Shown in pieces: positions 6,196 to 6,870 of a stretch of 6,870 bases of DNA. Both the position numbers and the translations under genes were made by a program. The stretch covers positions 1 to 6,870 of the forward strand of contig JAPJRA010000189.1 in assembly GCA_030824835.1 (NCBI GenBank). Reading direction: 5' to 3'. The notes beneath the pieces are model-generated. The model saw nothing but the letters and a program-made list of their open reading frames with translations. It had not been told where the DNA came from and searched no databases. Positions within the stretch are counted from its first letter, which is position 1. Each line of letters begins with the position of its first letter. Source of the stretch: Geminicoccaceae bacterium (GTDB taxonomy: Bacteria > Pseudomonadota > Alphaproteobacteria > Geminicoccales > Geminicoccaceae).

Positions 6196-6870
6196 CTACC
6201 CCTCGCCCGGACGCGGCGCGCGCACGGCACCGCTGCGCTCGAGCGCGTCCGCGACCTTGAACAGCACGTCCTCTCGGCCGGGGGCGGCGATCAGCTGGAC
6301 CCCGATCGGCAGGCCGCCCGGCAGCGGCACCGGCACCGCCAGCACCGGCAGGCCGATGCAGGAGATTGGCTGGGTGTAGACGCCCAGCATCGGCCGCAGC
6401 GGCAGCACCTCGCCGTCGACCTCGAGCGTCTGCTGGCCGAGCTTGGGTGCCACGCAGGGCGTGGCGGGCGCCAGGATCACGTCGACGTCCCGGAACAGCT
6501 CCAGCACCCGTGCCCGATACCAGGCGCGCACGCGCTGCGCCTGGATCAGCCAGGTGGCGGGAATGAGACTGCCGGCCAGGAAGCGGTCGCGGGTGCCCGG
6601 ATCGAAGTCCTGCGGCCGGGTGATAAGGTCCGGGAGGTGGAGGTTCGCACCTTCCGACGCGGTGATGAGAAAGGCCGCGGCGCGACCGCGGGCGGCTTCC
6701 GGAATCGTGACCCGGCGGTCGCAGCCTAGGGCCGCGGCCACCGTGGCCACGGCGGCGAAGGCCTCGGCATGACCGCCGCGGGCGAAGTAGTCGTCGGCCA
6801 CGGCGATCCGCACGCCGTCCACGCCCTGGCCGAGAAGCGGGCTCACGGGCTGGGTCGGCCAGGGGCGCTG
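6196..6870 (-). CDS. atzE: AtzE-type amidase (amidase signature family, 1-carboxybiuret hydrolase-like), C-terminal 224 residues
   Basis: The C-terminal half of an amidase-signature enzyme, open to the right edge and ending at TAG (6196-6198). Full-length AtzE-like proteins are about 450-470 residues, so roughly half is visible; the catalytic Lys-Ser-Ser residues lie in the missing N-terminal part. Recognisable segments are RPWPTQP at the edge, [28 protein letters not shown] with RTRP-like [47 protein letters not shown] and [15 protein letters not shown], the last three being standard C-terminal amidase motifs. The following atzH gene, 4 bases away, makes AtzE the best subgroup: AtzE deaminates 1-carboxybiuret to 1,3-dicarboxyurea. 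Known AtzE needs the small GatC-like protein AtzG; that gene would be expected just beyond the right edge. An HpxY-type oxalurate amidase, also paired with such a small protein, is the main alternative. Confidence 0.85.
   Translation of the reverse strand, partial: QRPWPTQPVSPLLGQGVDGVRIAVADDYFARGGHAEAFAAVATVAAALGCDRRVTIPEAARGRAAAFLITASEGANLHLPDLITRPQDFDPGTRDRFLAGSLIPATWLIQAQRVRAWYRARVLELFRDVDVILAPATPCVAPKLGQQTLEVDGEVLPLRPMLGVYTQPISCIGLPVLAVPVPLPGGLPIGVQLIAAPGREDVLFKVADALERSGAVRAPRPGEG

Noticed and set aside
6192..6230. N-terminal extension of atzH to an ATG at 6230.
   Set aside because: The extra 13 residues are Arg-rich, lie inside the amidase gene and are absent from the family as I know it; a good Shine-Dalgarno site precedes the ATG at 6191.
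1..6870. tRNA, rRNA, CRISPR arrays and insertion-sequence ends.
   Set aside because: Read through on both strands; I saw no repeated spacer pattern, no tRNA-like cloverleaf in the gaps, no transposase and no convincing terminal repeats flanking the island.

Overview
The window is high-GC DNA with strong Shine-Dalgarno sites, tight overlapping operons and Tat-type secretion. This fits a proteobacterium, most likely an alphaproteobacterium, although nothing here fixes the genus. Apart from a two-gene island on the + strand, everything is transcribed on the - strand. It reads as a gene cluster for using s-triazine-derived or urea-like nitrogen (cyanuric acid, carboxybiuret, biuret).

In the direction of transcription (right to left): the C-terminal half of an AtzE-type amidase (6196-6870, cut by the right edge); a complete AtzH/HpxZ-type small SnoaL-fold protein (5811-6191); a hairpin terminator (5783-5809); a textbook sigma-54 promoter (5707-5721); a Tat-exported BMP-family solute-binding protein (4526-5647); and two BPD_transp_2-family permeases (3393-4505 and 2470-3396) joined by an ATGA overlap. 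After the + strand island come a biuret-hydrolase-like cysteine hydrolase (710-1393) and, 6 bases later, a cyanuric acid amidohydrolase/barbiturase family protein (1-703, cut by the left edge). The left-edge gene is fully open on the - strand and easy to miss, because long antisense frames cover it.

Proposed joint function: an importer brings in a ureide or triazine, AtzD opens the cyanuric acid ring to 1-carboxybiuret, and two routes lead to allophanate. In one, carboxybiuret loses CO2 to give biuret, which BiuH hydrolyses. In the other, AtzE and AtzH go through 1,3-dicarboxyurea. The sigma-54 promoter suggests induction under nitrogen limitation. No ATPase for the transporter, no AtzG partner for AtzE, no allophanate hydrolase and no regulator gene lie inside the window.

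The + strand island (1438-2467) encodes an 85-residue unknown protein and, overlapping it by 47 bases, a 272-residue AbiEii-like nucleotidyltransferase. It has the layout of a toxin-antitoxin or mobile cargo pair. It sits between the transporter genes and biuH with only 2 bases on its right side and 44 on its left.
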